64,000 bases of DNA from Ferrovaceae bacterium (GTDB taxonomy: Bacteria > Pseudomonadota > Gammaproteobacteria > Burkholderiales > Ferrovaceae): assembly GCA_027449685.1 (NCBI GenBank), contig DAIDLC010000001.1, positions 33,353 to 97,352 on the forward strand. The letters are read 5' to 3'. Every line of letters starts with the position of its first letter. Position 1 is the first letter of the stretch. Below the pieces are notes generated by a model, which was not told where the DNA came from, made no database searches, and saw only the letters and a list, made by a program, of their open reading frames with translations. Below are positions 45,202 through 53,517 of the stretch, one piece after another. The position numbers and the translations under genes were made by a program.

Positions 45202-47136
45202 TCAACCTTGGGGCGCGGCTTGCGCGCCCCCCAGGATGGACCAATAACTTTGGCGGGATTCCTTACGCGATTTGCTGGTGTAAAGCGCCTGATCCGCCAG
45301 GCGGATCAAGGCATCGGGCGTGCGCTGCATGGGGTCGGAGGTAGGATGTAAACTGACTCCAGCGCTCAGATCCGTTTGTACGATCTGTTGCTCGTCCACG
45401 GCGATGGGCGTTTGTACCAGTTCACGAATTTTGACCAGAACATGTTTGATTTCTTCCAGACTGTTGCAGTCTTCCAGCAGCAGAATGAATTCATCCCCAC
45501 CCATGCGGGAAACGAAGTCGGTGGCGCGCATGCCGCTTTTGATGCGTTGCGCCACCTGGATCAAAACCTGATCACCCGCGGCGTGCCCCCAGGTGTCATT
45601 GATCAACTTGAAGCCATCCAGGTCGATGACCACCACGGCCAGCATTTTTTCAGCGCGGTCAGCGCGCGCCATGGCTTTGGTGATTTCCAGTTCCAGGGCG
45701 CGCCGGTTGGGCAGTCCGGTCAAACTATCGTACAGCGCTTGATATTCCAGCTCTTGGGCCAGATGATGGCGTTCCGTCACGTCTACCGAGGTCCAGACGA
45801 TGATGGAGTGTGCTTCGTCTGGTCCCTCCACCAGGCGCCCGGAAAGGTCGAGGTAGATGAGTTGCCCATCGCGGCGGCGTATGGCCAGATCGCGGAGTGC
45901 TCCTTCGCCTTGGTGCAGGATCTGCTGGGCCAGATCAGCCATGCGTTGATCCTCTGCCGCGTTGGGATAAATTTCGGCGGTACTGTGACCGACGATTTCT
46001 TCCGCGCTGGCATAACCCATGATATTCAGGAATCCCTGATTGACTTCCACAAAGATGCGCTCGGGATACTGTACCAGATCGATGCCCACTACCGTGTTGT
46101 CCAGCAAGGTAGTGCGCTGCCGAATCAGCTTGCGGATGAGGTGCTCTTGTTCGTGACGTTCGGTGACGTCCACATGGGTCCAGACAATGCGTAACACGCC
46201 ATCCCCCTGATCCAGACGGCGCCCCGACAAATCCACGTAAATGACCCGGGCATCATCCAGGCGCCGATACGGGACATCGCGCATGAAGCCAGAACCGGTA
46301 CCGATGACCGTCATGGCCAATTCTGTGACGCGATAAAACGCTTCTTCGTCGCTATAAAAATCACGAGGACTGCGCCCCAGCATTTCCTGTGCCGATGCGG
46401 CGCCGTATATTTCGAGCATACGTTGGTTGACGCGCTCGATGACACGTTCCGGATAACGCATGACGTTGATGCCGGCAGCCAGATTGTGCAGCAGGGCCTC
46501 ACTCAGTTGCAGGGCCTTGCGTTCCTCTGAAGCCATGTCCAGGCGATCAAGTCCAAAACCGATGTCAAGGGCCAGATCGGTGAGAATGGAGCGCAAATCG
46601 TGGTCAAATTCGTGATCTTTGCGTTGGTAGACGGTTAAGACTGCCCACAGGGCCCCGTTTCTGCGAATGGGCAGCACGGCCATGTGACCGAGTTCGAACT
46701 GTTCGATCAGGGACCCATGGGGCGCCAGTGCCGGATCCTCCTGCAGTTTGCGGTTGAAAAAGGGGGTTTGTTCGTGCCAGCAAAGCCCTACCGGTCCTTG
46801 TCCTTCAGGGCGCTGTACGTCTACGGATACCTGCAGGGTTTCGAGAAATTCGGTAGCCCCTGACGCAACCAGATATTCAATCCATTGATTGTTATCTGGT
46901 TTTCCAATCCAGGCCAGGCATAGGGGTGTGTGTCCGATGGCCAGATTGCAGACATTGCGCAGCAGAGATGTTTCATCTTTGGCCAGATTGATGGTTTCGT
47001 TGGCCCGGGACAACAGAATATAGAAGCCTGTCAGTTGCTGTAACCGACGGGTTTCAGTCAGATCACGGTTTTCTGGCGGGCTAGGGGCGACCATGGTCTG
47101 AAAGTAGATCATATCCTGTGGCAATCTGTCCATCAT
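45202..47136 (-). CDS. GAF-PAS-PAS-GGDEF diguanylate cyclase
   Basis: About 644 residues from the ATG at 47136. A TTG at 47190 would add 18 residues, and neither start has a clear binding site. Domains in order: GAF (about 25-190), PAS (about 200-310, INVMRYPERVIERVNQRMLEIYG), a second PAS with matching VGIDLVQYPERIFVEVNQ (about 320-440), and GGDEF (about 450-620). The GGDEF catalytic motif RMGGDEF is intact and is preceded by RATD at the proper distance, an inhibitory I-site. It should make cyclic di-GMP with product feedback. No transmembrane segment is seen, so it is a cytoplasmic sensor with an unknown signal. It diverges from uvrC. Confidence 0.92.
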   Translation of the reverse strand: MMDRLPQDMIYFQTMVAPSPPENRDLTETRRLQQLTGFYILLSRANETINLAKDETSLLRNVCNLAIGHTPLCLAWIGKPDNNQWIEYLVASGATEFLETLQVSVDVQRPEGQGPVGLCWHEQTPFFNRKLQEDPALAPHGSLIEQFELGHMAVLPIRRNGALWAVLTVYQRKDHEFDHDLRSILTDLALDIGFGLDRLDMASEERKALQLSEALLHNLAAGINVMRYPERVIERVNQRMLEIYGAASAQEMLGRSPRDFYSDEEAFYRVTELAMTVIGTGSGFMRDVPYRRLDDARVIYVDLSGRRLDQGDGVLRIVWTHVDVTERHEQEHLIRKLIRQRTTLLDNTVVGIDLVQYPERIFVEVNQGFLNIMGYASAEEIVGHSTAEIYPNAAEDQRMADLAQQILHQGEGALRDLAIRRRDGQLIYLDLSGRLVEGPDEAHSIIVWTSVDVTERHHLAQELEYQALYDSLTGLPNRRALELEITKAMARADRAEKMLAVVVIDLDGFKLINDTWGHAAGDQVLIQVAQRIKSGMRATDFVSRMGGDEFILLLEDCNSLEEIKHVLVKIRELVQTPIAVDEQQIVQTDLSAGVSLHPTSDPMQRTPDALIRLADQALYTSKSRKESRQSYWSILGGAQAAPQG

Positions 47137-47158
47137 TCTATAGTACTGGCGTGCAAGG

Positions 47159-47193
47159 GGATTGTCCGGGGGCACTTTTTTGAGAGACAATCC
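47159..47193. repeat. Perfect inverted repeat upstream of uvrC
   Basis: GGATTGTC (47159-47166) and GACAATCC (47186-47193) are perfect 8-bp arms with a 19-base spacer, ending 8 bases before the uvrC ATG. It does not resemble a LexA box. It may be an operator in the divergent uvrC/GGDEF region or a hairpin in the uvrC leader. Confidence 0.5.
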
Positions 47194-47201
47194 GTGGGAA
47201 T

Positions 47202-49010
47202 ATGGAGCCTTCTTTCGATTTTTCTTCGTTTATCAGGACATTGCCCGCTCAGCCCGGTGTGTATCGCATGTTGGATGGGCAAGATGTCGTTATCTACGTG
47301 GGGAAGGCACGTGACCTGAAAAGGCGCGTCTCTTCCTATTTTCAAAAACAGCATGCCAACCCACGTACCCGCTTGATGGTGACACAGGTGGCGCGCATCG
47401 AGGTGACCCTGACTGCTTCCGAGGCCGAAGCCCTGCTGCTGGAGAGCAATCTGATCAAGCAGTTGCAACCGCGCTTCAATGTGCTGTTCAAGGATGACAA
47501 GAGCTATCCCTACATTGTGCTCACTGCCCACCCCTTTCCCCAGATTCGCTTGTACCGGGGGGTGCTGGATTCGCGGCATCGGTATTTTGGACCATACCCC
47601 AATGCCTGGGCAGCACGGGAAGTGATCGGGCATCTGCAAAAACTGTTTCAGTTGCGAACCTGTGCCGATACCGTTTTCAAAAACCGTTCCCGGGCCTGTT
47701 TGTTACACCAAATTGGGCGCTGTAAGGCACCTTGCGTGGGTTTGGTGAGCGCGCCGGAATACGCACAGGATGTGCAGCAAGCCATGGCTTTTTTGCAGGG
47801 GCGGGAAAGCGACATTCTGGATACGCTGCGGGCCTCCATGCAGCAGGCCGCTGGGGACCAGGCCTTTGAACTGGCGGCACAAATTCGGGATCGAATTGCC
47901 TTGATGCAGCAGGTGCTATCCCATCAGTCCGTTTCTTCCACCCGGGAAAGCGATGTGGATATCATTGCGATCCATGTCAGCGCCCAGCGTGTGGTGCTGA
48001 ATCTGGTGATGATTCGTGCGGGTCGGCATTTGGGCGACAAAAGTTTTTTTCCGCACAATGCGGAAGCGGTGGATGAATCGATCGTGATCGAAGCGTTCAT
48101 GGCACAACACTACAGCGATCATGAGGTGCCTGGGATGGTCGTGGCCACCGCGCTCCAAGACCCGGAAGGGTTGGCACAGCTGCTGTCTCAACGTCATGGG
48201 CGACCGGTGCAAATCGTTACCCATCCGCAGGGAGAAAAACGCTCCTGGTATCAAGGGGCCTTGCAAAACGCCCGCTTTGCAGGGGAACAACGCCAGGCCC
48301 AGCAAGCGGTTCAGGGGTTGCGTCTGGACTCCCTGCAACAGAGCCTCGAGCTGACCACTCCCCCCACTCGAATCGAGTGCTTTGATATCAGTCATCTGCA
48401 GGGAGAGGCCACGGTGGCCTCCTGTGTGGTATTTGAAGAGGGGAAACCCTTCAAAACCGATTATCGGCGCTACAACATCGAAGGAATCACACCAGGAGAT
48501 GACTATGCCGCCATGCGCCAAGTCATGCTGCGCCGGTACCAGCCTTTGGCGAATGGGGAGGGCAAACGTCCTGACCTGGTCCTGATCGATGGCGGGCGGG
48601 GGCAACTGAACGCTGCCTGGATGATTTTGCAGGATCTGGGATTGAATGATCTGACCCTGGTAGGTGTGGCCAAGGGGGAAGGGCGCAAGCCTGGCCTGGA
48701 AACCCTGGTGTTTCCCCAAACCGAGCGTTCTTTATCCCTGCCTGAGGATGATCCGGGATTTCATTTGATTCAGGCTGTTCGGGACGAGGCGCATCGTTTT
48801 GCCATTACCGGACATCGTGCCCGTCGGGGCAAGAGCCGACTCCAGTCCACCTTGCAGGAGATCGAAGGCATTGGGGCCAAAAGGCGGCAGAAATTGCTGC
48901 TGCAATTTGGGGGTCTGCGGGGGGTACAAAACGCCAGCGTGGAGGATATCGCCGCAATTCCTGGAATCGGCTCGGTTCTGGCGCAAAAAATCTGGCACCA
49001 ATTGCATTGA
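47202..49010 (+). CDS. uvrC: UvrABC system protein C (excinuclease subunit)
   Basis: A 602-residue nucleotide-excision repair nuclease that makes both incisions around a lesion marked by UvrAB. The N-terminal GIY-YIG-type domain begins QPGVYRMLDGQDVVIYVGKARDLKRRV. A UVR domain near residues 205-240 binds UvrB (QQAAGDQAFELAAQIRDRI). The RNase H-like domain has IECFDISHLQGE and VLIDGGRGQL, and the C-terminal tandem HhH ends in AAIPGIGSVLAQKI. Length is standard. Confidence 0.98.
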   Translation: MEPSFDFSSFIRTLPAQPGVYRMLDGQDVVIYVGKARDLKRRVSSYFQKQHANPRTRLMVTQVARIEVTLTASEAEALLLESNLIKQLQPRFNVLFKDDKSYPYIVLTAHPFPQIRLYRGVLDSRHRYFGPYPNAWAAREVIGHLQKLFQLRTCADTVFKNRSRACLLHQIGRCKAPCVGLVSAPEYAQDVQQAMAFLQGRESDILDTLRASMQQAAGDQAFELAAQIRDRIALMQQVLSHQSVSSTRESDVDIIAIHVSAQRVVLNLVMIRAGRHLGDKSFFPHNAEAVDESIVIEAFMAQHYSDHEVPGMVVATALQDPEGLAQLLSQRHGRPVQIVTHPQGEKRSWYQGALQNARFAGEQRQAQQAVQGLRLDSLQQSLELTTPPTRIECFDISHLQGEATVASCVVFEEGKPFKTDYRRYNIEGITPGDDYAAMRQVMLRRYQPLANGEGKRPDLVLIDGGRGQLNAAWMILQDLGLNDLTLVGVAKGEGRKPGLETLVFPQTERSLSLPEDDPGFHLIQAVRDEAHRFAITGHRARRGKSRLQSTLQEIEGIGAKRRQKLLLQFGGLRGVQNASVEDIAAIPGIGSVLAQKIWHQLH

Positions 49011-49028
49011 GCGCTTTAGAATGTTCGC

Positions 49029-49595
49029 ATGCAACTCAATATCCCCACGATCCTGACGCTCATTCGTCTTGCGCTGATCCCCATGTTTGTGGGTGTGATG
49101 TATTTCCCGGATCATTGGCTTTCCGTACCTACCGCAGGCTTGACGGCGGCGGGGATTTTTGTTGGTGCGGCCATTACGGATGCTTTCGATGGCTATCTGG
49201 CCCGCAAATGGAATCAGACCACGGCCTTTGGTGCCTTTCTGGATCCGGTGGTGGATAAGCTCATGGTGATGGCAGCGTTGATCGTTCTGGTGGATTTGCA
49301 ACGCGCGCCTTCGGTGTTGGCGTTAGTCATCATTGGGCGCGAAATTGCCATTTCGGCCTTGCGCGAGTGGATGGCCCAGTTGGGTCAGAGCGCCAGCGTG
49401 GCGGTGTCGACGCTTGGCAAAGTGAAAACCACGGCGCAAATGATTGCGCTGCCTTTTTTGCTCTATGACAAGCGCTTGTTTGGCGTCATTCCCTGTCACG
49501 CAATCGGTTTGACGGCCTTGTGGGTTGCGGCGGTGCTGACGCTGGTTTCCATGACCTACTATTTGCGGGTGGCTCTCAAGATCAAGGCCCTCTAG
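49029..49595 (+). CDS. pgsA: CDP-diacylglycerol--glycerol-3-phosphate 3-phosphatidyltransferase
   Basis: A 188-residue inner-membrane enzyme for phosphatidylglycerol phosphate synthesis. The CDP-alcohol phosphotransferase signature is complete: D51-x2-D54-G55-x2-A58-R59-x8-G68-x3-D72-x3-D76. Several hydrophobic helices surround it. It follows uvrC by 18 bases, the conserved uvrC-pgsA order, and is followed by tRNA-Gly. Confidence 0.96.
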   Translation: MQLNIPTILTLIRLALIPMFVGVMYFPDHWLSVPTAGLTAAGIFVGAAITDAFDGYLARKWNQTTAFGAFLDPVVDKLMVMAALIVLVDLQRAPSVLALVIIGREIAISALREWMAQLGQSASVAVSTLGKVKTTAQMIALPFLLYDKRLFGVIPCHAIGLTALWVAAVLTLVSMTYYLRVALKIKAL

Positions 49596-49691
49596 CGCAG
49601 AACGGGCCGGAATCCAAGGGCTTGAATCTGTAGCCAGGTGGTTCTGGGGTTTCTTTCTGGCCATCCATTTGGGGGTACGGGAATTTTCGAT

Positions 49692-49721
49692 TTGACGAAA
49701 TCCCTGTGCTACAGATAGAAT
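49692..49721 (+). promoter_or_regulatory. tRNA-Gly promoter
   Basis: TTGACG (49692-49697) and TAGAAT (49716-49721) match 5 of 6 consensus bases each, separated by 18 bases. Transcription would start near 49728, just before the tRNA. Confidence 0.7.
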
Positions 49722-49733
49722 GCCGGACTTCAT

Positions 49734-49809
49734 GCGGGAGTAGCTCAGTTGGTAGAGCGCAACCTTGCCAAGGTTGAGGTCGCGAGTTCGAGACTCGTCT
49801 CCCGCTCCA
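49734..49809 (+). tRNA. tRNA-Gly (anticodon GCC)
   Basis: A 76-base cloverleaf including an encoded CCA. The acceptor arms are GCGGGAG and CTCCCGC. The D arm is GCTC/GAGC, and the anticodon stem-loop CAACC-TTGCCAA-GGTTG shows GCC. The T arm contains GTTCGAGAC. All arms pair well. It follows pgsA, the usual position in Betaproteobacteria. Confidence 0.97.
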
Positions 49810-49916
49810 TGATATCCAAACACCGTGTGCTGGTCCTTCATGCGATCTCATGCCATTTCCGGATCGCTCCGGTAGCGGGCGGTTGACGGGCTTGCTCTCG
49901 GGGGCTCTGTATCAGT

Positions 49917-49990
49917 GGCGCGATAGCAAAGCGGTTATGCACTGGATTGCAAATCCATGTAGGTCGGTTCGACTCCGGCTCGCGCCTCCA
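49917..49990 (+). tRNA. tRNA-Cys (anticodon GCA)
   Basis: A 74-base cloverleaf including CCA. The acceptor arms are GGCGCGA and TCGCGCC, the anticodon stem-loop is CTGGA-TTGCAAA-TCCAT, and the T arm has GGTTCGACTCC. It lies 107 bases after tRNA-Gly, possibly on the same transcript; a TTGACG at 49883-49888 could also give it its own -35. The gap between the tRNAs holds nothing else that I can identify. Confidence 0.96.
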
Positions 49991-50050
49991 TCTTTTTCCC
50001 TGGGTTTATAGGCATTCTCTTGTGCATGTGGCGTGTCCGGGCAGCTATTG

Positions 50051-51277
50051 CTACGGGGTCGTCTTGGGTTGCACGAAGGAAAATTGGCGGGTTTCCCCAT
50101 GCTGCATCACAAAAAAACGCTCCTGCGCCACACCTTGTTGGCGCAAGGCCTGTGCCAGATCTTTTGGCGGTTGATCCAGCGCTTCGTCACTCAAACGGAA
50201 AGTCCCCCAATGGATACCAACAGCCTGACTGGCTCCGACCTCCTGCATGACGCGCACGGCCTGCGCTGGGTCGATATGGTGATTCTGCATGAACCAGCGT
50301 GGCTCATAAGAGCCAATGGCAATGGCGGCCAGATCGAAATGACCGTAGCGACGCCCAATGTCTTGTGTGTCACGGGAATAACCCAGGTCGCCAGAAAACC
50401 AGAAGCGAAAGGAGGGGTGGATCACGGCCCAGCTACCCCACAGGGACTGGTTGCGATCCCATAGCGTACGAGCCGACCAGTGCTGAACCGATTCGAAATG
50501 AAAGGCGACGGTTCCGTGTTGTGCTTGCAGTAGCTGCAGGTCGCCCCAATTCATGGCGCGGACATTGCGCCCGGGGCCATACAGCACCGTACCGGGAATG
50601 TTATCCAGAAACCACTGCGCGTTGCCCAGTGGGACCAAAAATAACGGGGGGCCACCCGATTGCTGCGCCAATTGCTGCAGGCTCTTCAAGTCCATATGAT
50701 CGTAATGGTTATGGGAGATGAGCACCACATGCACATGGGGCAATTGTGCCATGGTCAAGCCCGGAGGCTGATGACGGCGTGGGCCGAAGGGCGGGAATGG
50801 GCTGGCATAATCGGAAAATATGGGATCCGTCAGGATATTCAAACCATCCAGTTGCAAGAGTAACGAGGAATGCCCGATCCAGGTGAGCTGAACTCCTTGG
50901 GACGGTTTTTGAATCAAATCCAGACGCGGGGCCCGGGTGGGAAGTGCGTTGGGAGAAACCGATGCAGCCGGGCTCCAGAGAGACTGCCATTGCCATTTCA
51001 AAAAACTTCCCTTGGGATGTTCGGGTACCGGATAACGGTTCTGGTAACCATCGGGCCCCCATTGCGCGGGCGCGGCGCTGATGGGCTCCGCTGCACTGCT
51101 CAGAGCTGTGCCCAGGAGCAGGAGCAGCCAGGCCATTCGCTGGAGCCTGCGTACCAACGGTCTGGCAAAGGGCCCAGTCGAGCCTGAGGGGCTATGGGAA
51201 AACCGTGGGTAGGCAGAAAAAAAACGCATTGGTGTCATGGGGGGTATCGAGAGAAGTTGGGCTCTTTGGCGGGTCAT
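50051..51277 (-). CDS. Metallo-beta-lactamase-fold hydrolase (NAPE-PLD/UlaG-like)
   Basis: About 408 residues. The metal-binding motif SHNHYDHMD is followed by a histidine in the GDLGYSRD-type aspartate region and by HHIDP and GIHWGTF near the C-terminus. These match the beta-lactamase-like family related to N-acylphosphatidylethanolamine phospholipase D. A hydrophobic stretch (MAWLLLLLGTALSSAAEP, about 48-65) suggests a signal peptide or membrane anchor, so the true start may be nearer to it (ATGs at 51238, 51229 or 51136). No start has a good binding site. The substrate in bacteria is unknown. Confidence 0.85.
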   Translation of the reverse strand: MTRQRAQLLSIPPMTPMRFFSAYPRFSHSPSGSTGPFARPLVRRLQRMAWLLLLLGTALSSAAEPISAAPAQWGPDGYQNRYPVPEHPKGSFLKWQWQSLWSPAASVSPNALPTRAPRLDLIQKPSQGVQLTWIGHSSLLLQLDGLNILTDPIFSDYASPFPPFGPRRHQPPGLTMAQLPHVHVVLISHNHYDHMDLKSLQQLAQQSGGPPLFLVPLGNAQWFLDNIPGTVLYGPGRNVRAMNWGDLQLLQAQHGTVAFHFESVQHWSARTLWDRNQSLWGSWAVIHPSFRFWFSGDLGYSRDTQDIGRRYGHFDLAAIAIGSYEPRWFMQNHHIDPAQAVRVMQEVGASQAVGIHWGTFRLSDEALDQPPKDLAQALRQQGVAQERFFVMQHGETRQFSFVQPKTTP

Positions 51278-51410
51278 GATGAGCGGATATTTTACGCGAG
51301 ATTTTAGCCTGTCTGTTCTACTCACTGGTTGTGGTAGGGTATGGGACAATAGGCCGCGACGCTCCAGGGCGGCTTTGGTATGATCCCGTTTGATCAAATG
51401 AGGAACTGTT

Positions 51411-53384
51411 GTGGTTAAAGATCGTTACGTGGAATCCAGCATTCGCGTTCTCAAAGGCCTCGAGCCCGTGAAGGAACGCCCCGGAATGTACACCCGAACC
51501 CAGGATCCTACCCATATCATCCAGGAAGTGATCGATAATGCCGCCGATGAAGCCTTGGCCGGCTTCGCCAAACTGATCAGCGTACGCTGTCATGAGGATG
51601 GTTCTGTAACGGTGGAAGATGATGGACGTGGAATTCCGGTGGGGACGCATCCCGAAGAACAGGAGCCTGTCGTGCAACTGGTTTTTACCCGACTGCATGC
51701 GGGTGGCAAATTCGACAAGCAAAGTGGTGCGGGGGCGTATGCGTTTTCTGGCGGTTTGCATGGCGTGGGGGTTTCTGTCACCAATGCCTTGAGTACGCGA
51801 CTGGAAGTCACCGTCAAACGCGACGGTAAAATTCATGCCATTGTTTTTTCTGGCGGAGACGTCATCGAGCCCCTGCGCGTGACGGGCAAATGCGCCCTCA
51901 AGGATACCGGAACACGGGTGCGCGCCTGGCCAGATCCGCGCTATTTTGATGCCCCTCAGATTTCTGTGGGCGAACTGGAGCGGTCGCTGCGCGCCAAGGC
52001 TGTGTTACTCCCCGGGGTGAATGTGCTGCTCCATCTGGAACGGGACAAGGCGCAGCCGCAACGCACCTGGCATTATCCTGACGGCCTGAAGGGCTATCTG
52101 GAAGAATTGACGGCCTCCCAGGAACTGGTGGTACCCATCTTTGCGGGCGAACGATATGTGCAAGCACGTTCCGAAAACGACAGCTTTGCCGAAGGCGAGG
52201 GGGCCGCTTGGGCATTTTCCTGGGCGGAGGGTAGTGGCGGACAAGCGGAGTCTTACGTCAATCTGATTCCCACTGCAGCCGGGGGTACCCATGAGGCAGG
52301 ACTGCGCACTGGGGTCTTCGAGGCGGTCAAGTCCTTCATCGAACATCATGGACTATTGCCCCGTGGGGTCCGTTTGCAAATGGAAGATGTATCTGGCCGC
52401 TTGCAGTATGTGCTCTCGGTGCGTTTGCTCGATCCCCAGTTTCAGGGGCAAACCAAGGAAAAGCTGACGAGTCGGGATGCGCTCAAATTGGTTGCCCATA
52501 TGGTTCGTACCCCCTTGGAACTATGGCTCAACGGTCAGGTGGAATGGGGCAAAAAAATTGCCGAGGTGGTGATCCGCCAGGCCCTGTCGCGCATGAAGTC
52601 GGCACAGAAGGTGGAAAAGCGCAAAGGGAGCGGCGTGGCGATTTTGCCAGGAAAATTGACCGACTGTGAGTCGGATGACGTGAGTGAAAGGGAACTGTTT
52701 TTGGTGGAAGGGGATTCCGCTGGCGGGTCGGCCAAACTGGCGCGCAACAAACAGGTTCAGGCCATCTTGCCCTTGCGCGGCAAAGTGTTGAATACCTTCG
52801 AAGTGGAACGGGATCGTTTGTTTGCCAATACGGAAATTCACGATATTGCCGTGGCTCTGGGGGTTGACCCCCATGGCCCTCAAGACACTCCGGACTTGTC
52901 CGGACTGCGTTATCAACGGGTCATCATCATGTCCGACGCCGATGTGGACGGAAGCCACATCAAGGTGTTATTACTGACCCTGTTTTTCGTGCATTTTCCG
53001 CGTCTGGTGGAACGAGGTCATGTCTGTGTTGCCAGTCCCCCCTTATTCCGCATCGATGTACCGCCGCACGGCAAGCGACCGGCGCGCAAGATGTATGCTC
53101 TGGATGAGGCCGAGTTGATGGCCGTGGAAGATCGCCTCAAAAAGGAAGGCATGCGGGCTGGATCCTGGTCTGTGGGTCGGTTCAAGGGGCTTGGTGAAAT
53201 GAATCCGGAGCAGCTCTGGGAAACCACCATGAATCCTGAAACACGTCGGGTTTTACCAGTACAACCCGCTGTGGAACGCGCCACGGTCCATGCGATATTT
53301 TCCCGTCTCATGGGTAAAAACGAAGCCGCGGCCCGGCGCGAATGGATGGAGCTTCATGGAGCGGAAGTGGACGTGGATATCTGA
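51411..53384 (+). CDS. parE: DNA topoisomerase IV subunit B
   Basis: A 657-residue ATPase subunit that drives strand passage and decatenation of daughter chromosomes. The GHKL motifs are QEVIDNAADEALAG and DDGRGIPVG. The TOPRIM domain has FLVEGDSAGGSAKLARNK, PLRGKVLNTFEVERD and IMSDADVDGSHI. The C-terminal QLWETTMNPETR is conserved. The short C-terminus and VKDRYVESSIRVLKGLEPVKERPGMY start separate it from GyrB. The GTG start has AGGA before it. parC follows. Confidence 0.97.
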   Translation: MVKDRYVESSIRVLKGLEPVKERPGMYTRTQDPTHIIQEVIDNAADEALAGFAKLISVRCHEDGSVTVEDDGRGIPVGTHPEEQEPVVQLVFTRLHAGGKFDKQSGAGAYAFSGGLHGVGVSVTNALSTRLEVTVKRDGKIHAIVFSGGDVIEPLRVTGKCALKDTGTRVRAWPDPRYFDAPQISVGELERSLRAKAVLLPGVNVLLHLERDKAQPQRTWHYPDGLKGYLEELTASQELVVPIFAGERYVQARSENDSFAEGEGAAWAFSWAEGSGGQAESYVNLIPTAAGGTHEAGLRTGVFEAVKSFIEHHGLLPRGVRLQMEDVSGRLQYVLSVRLLDPQFQGQTKEKLTSRDALKLVAHMVRTPLELWLNGQVEWGKKIAEVVIRQALSRMKSAQKVEKRKGSGVAILPGKLTDCESDDVSERELFLVEGDSAGGSAKLARNKQVQAILPLRGKVLNTFEVERDRLFANTEIHDIAVALGVDPHGPQDTPDLSGLRYQRVIIMSDADVDGSHIKVLLLTLFFVHFPRLVERGHVCVASPPLFRIDVPPHGKRPARKMYALDEAELMAVEDRLKKEGMRAGSWSVGRFKGLGEMNPEQLWETTMNPETRRVLPVQPAVERATVHAIFSRLMGKNEAAARREWMELHGAEVDVDI

Positions 53385-53467
53385 AGCCGGGTTTTTGCCA
53401 AATTCGTGATGAAGAACATTCTCCCCAAAACTTTGCCGATTCTGGCACCAATCAAATGCTTTGACCG

Positions 53468-53489
53468 AATTTCCATCCTGGAAATTTTT
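53468..53489 (+). terminator. AT-rich hairpin between parE and parC
   Basis: AATTTCC (53468-53474) and GGAAATT (53480-53486) pair around ATCCT, and T residues continue to 53489. It lies in the 133-base gap between parE and parC, 28 bases before the parC start. A TTGACC at 53461-53466 adjoins it. It may be a weak terminator or attenuator. Confidence 0.4.
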
Positions 53490-53517
53490 ATGAGCGTACA
53501 TGGGACGTTGCAGGAAA

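Noticed and set aside
45210-45230. GGGGCGCG/CGCGCCCC hairpin as a terminator between the uracil-DNA glycosylase and GGDEF genes
   Set aside because: It lies within the last codons of the GGDEF gene and has no T tract on either strand.
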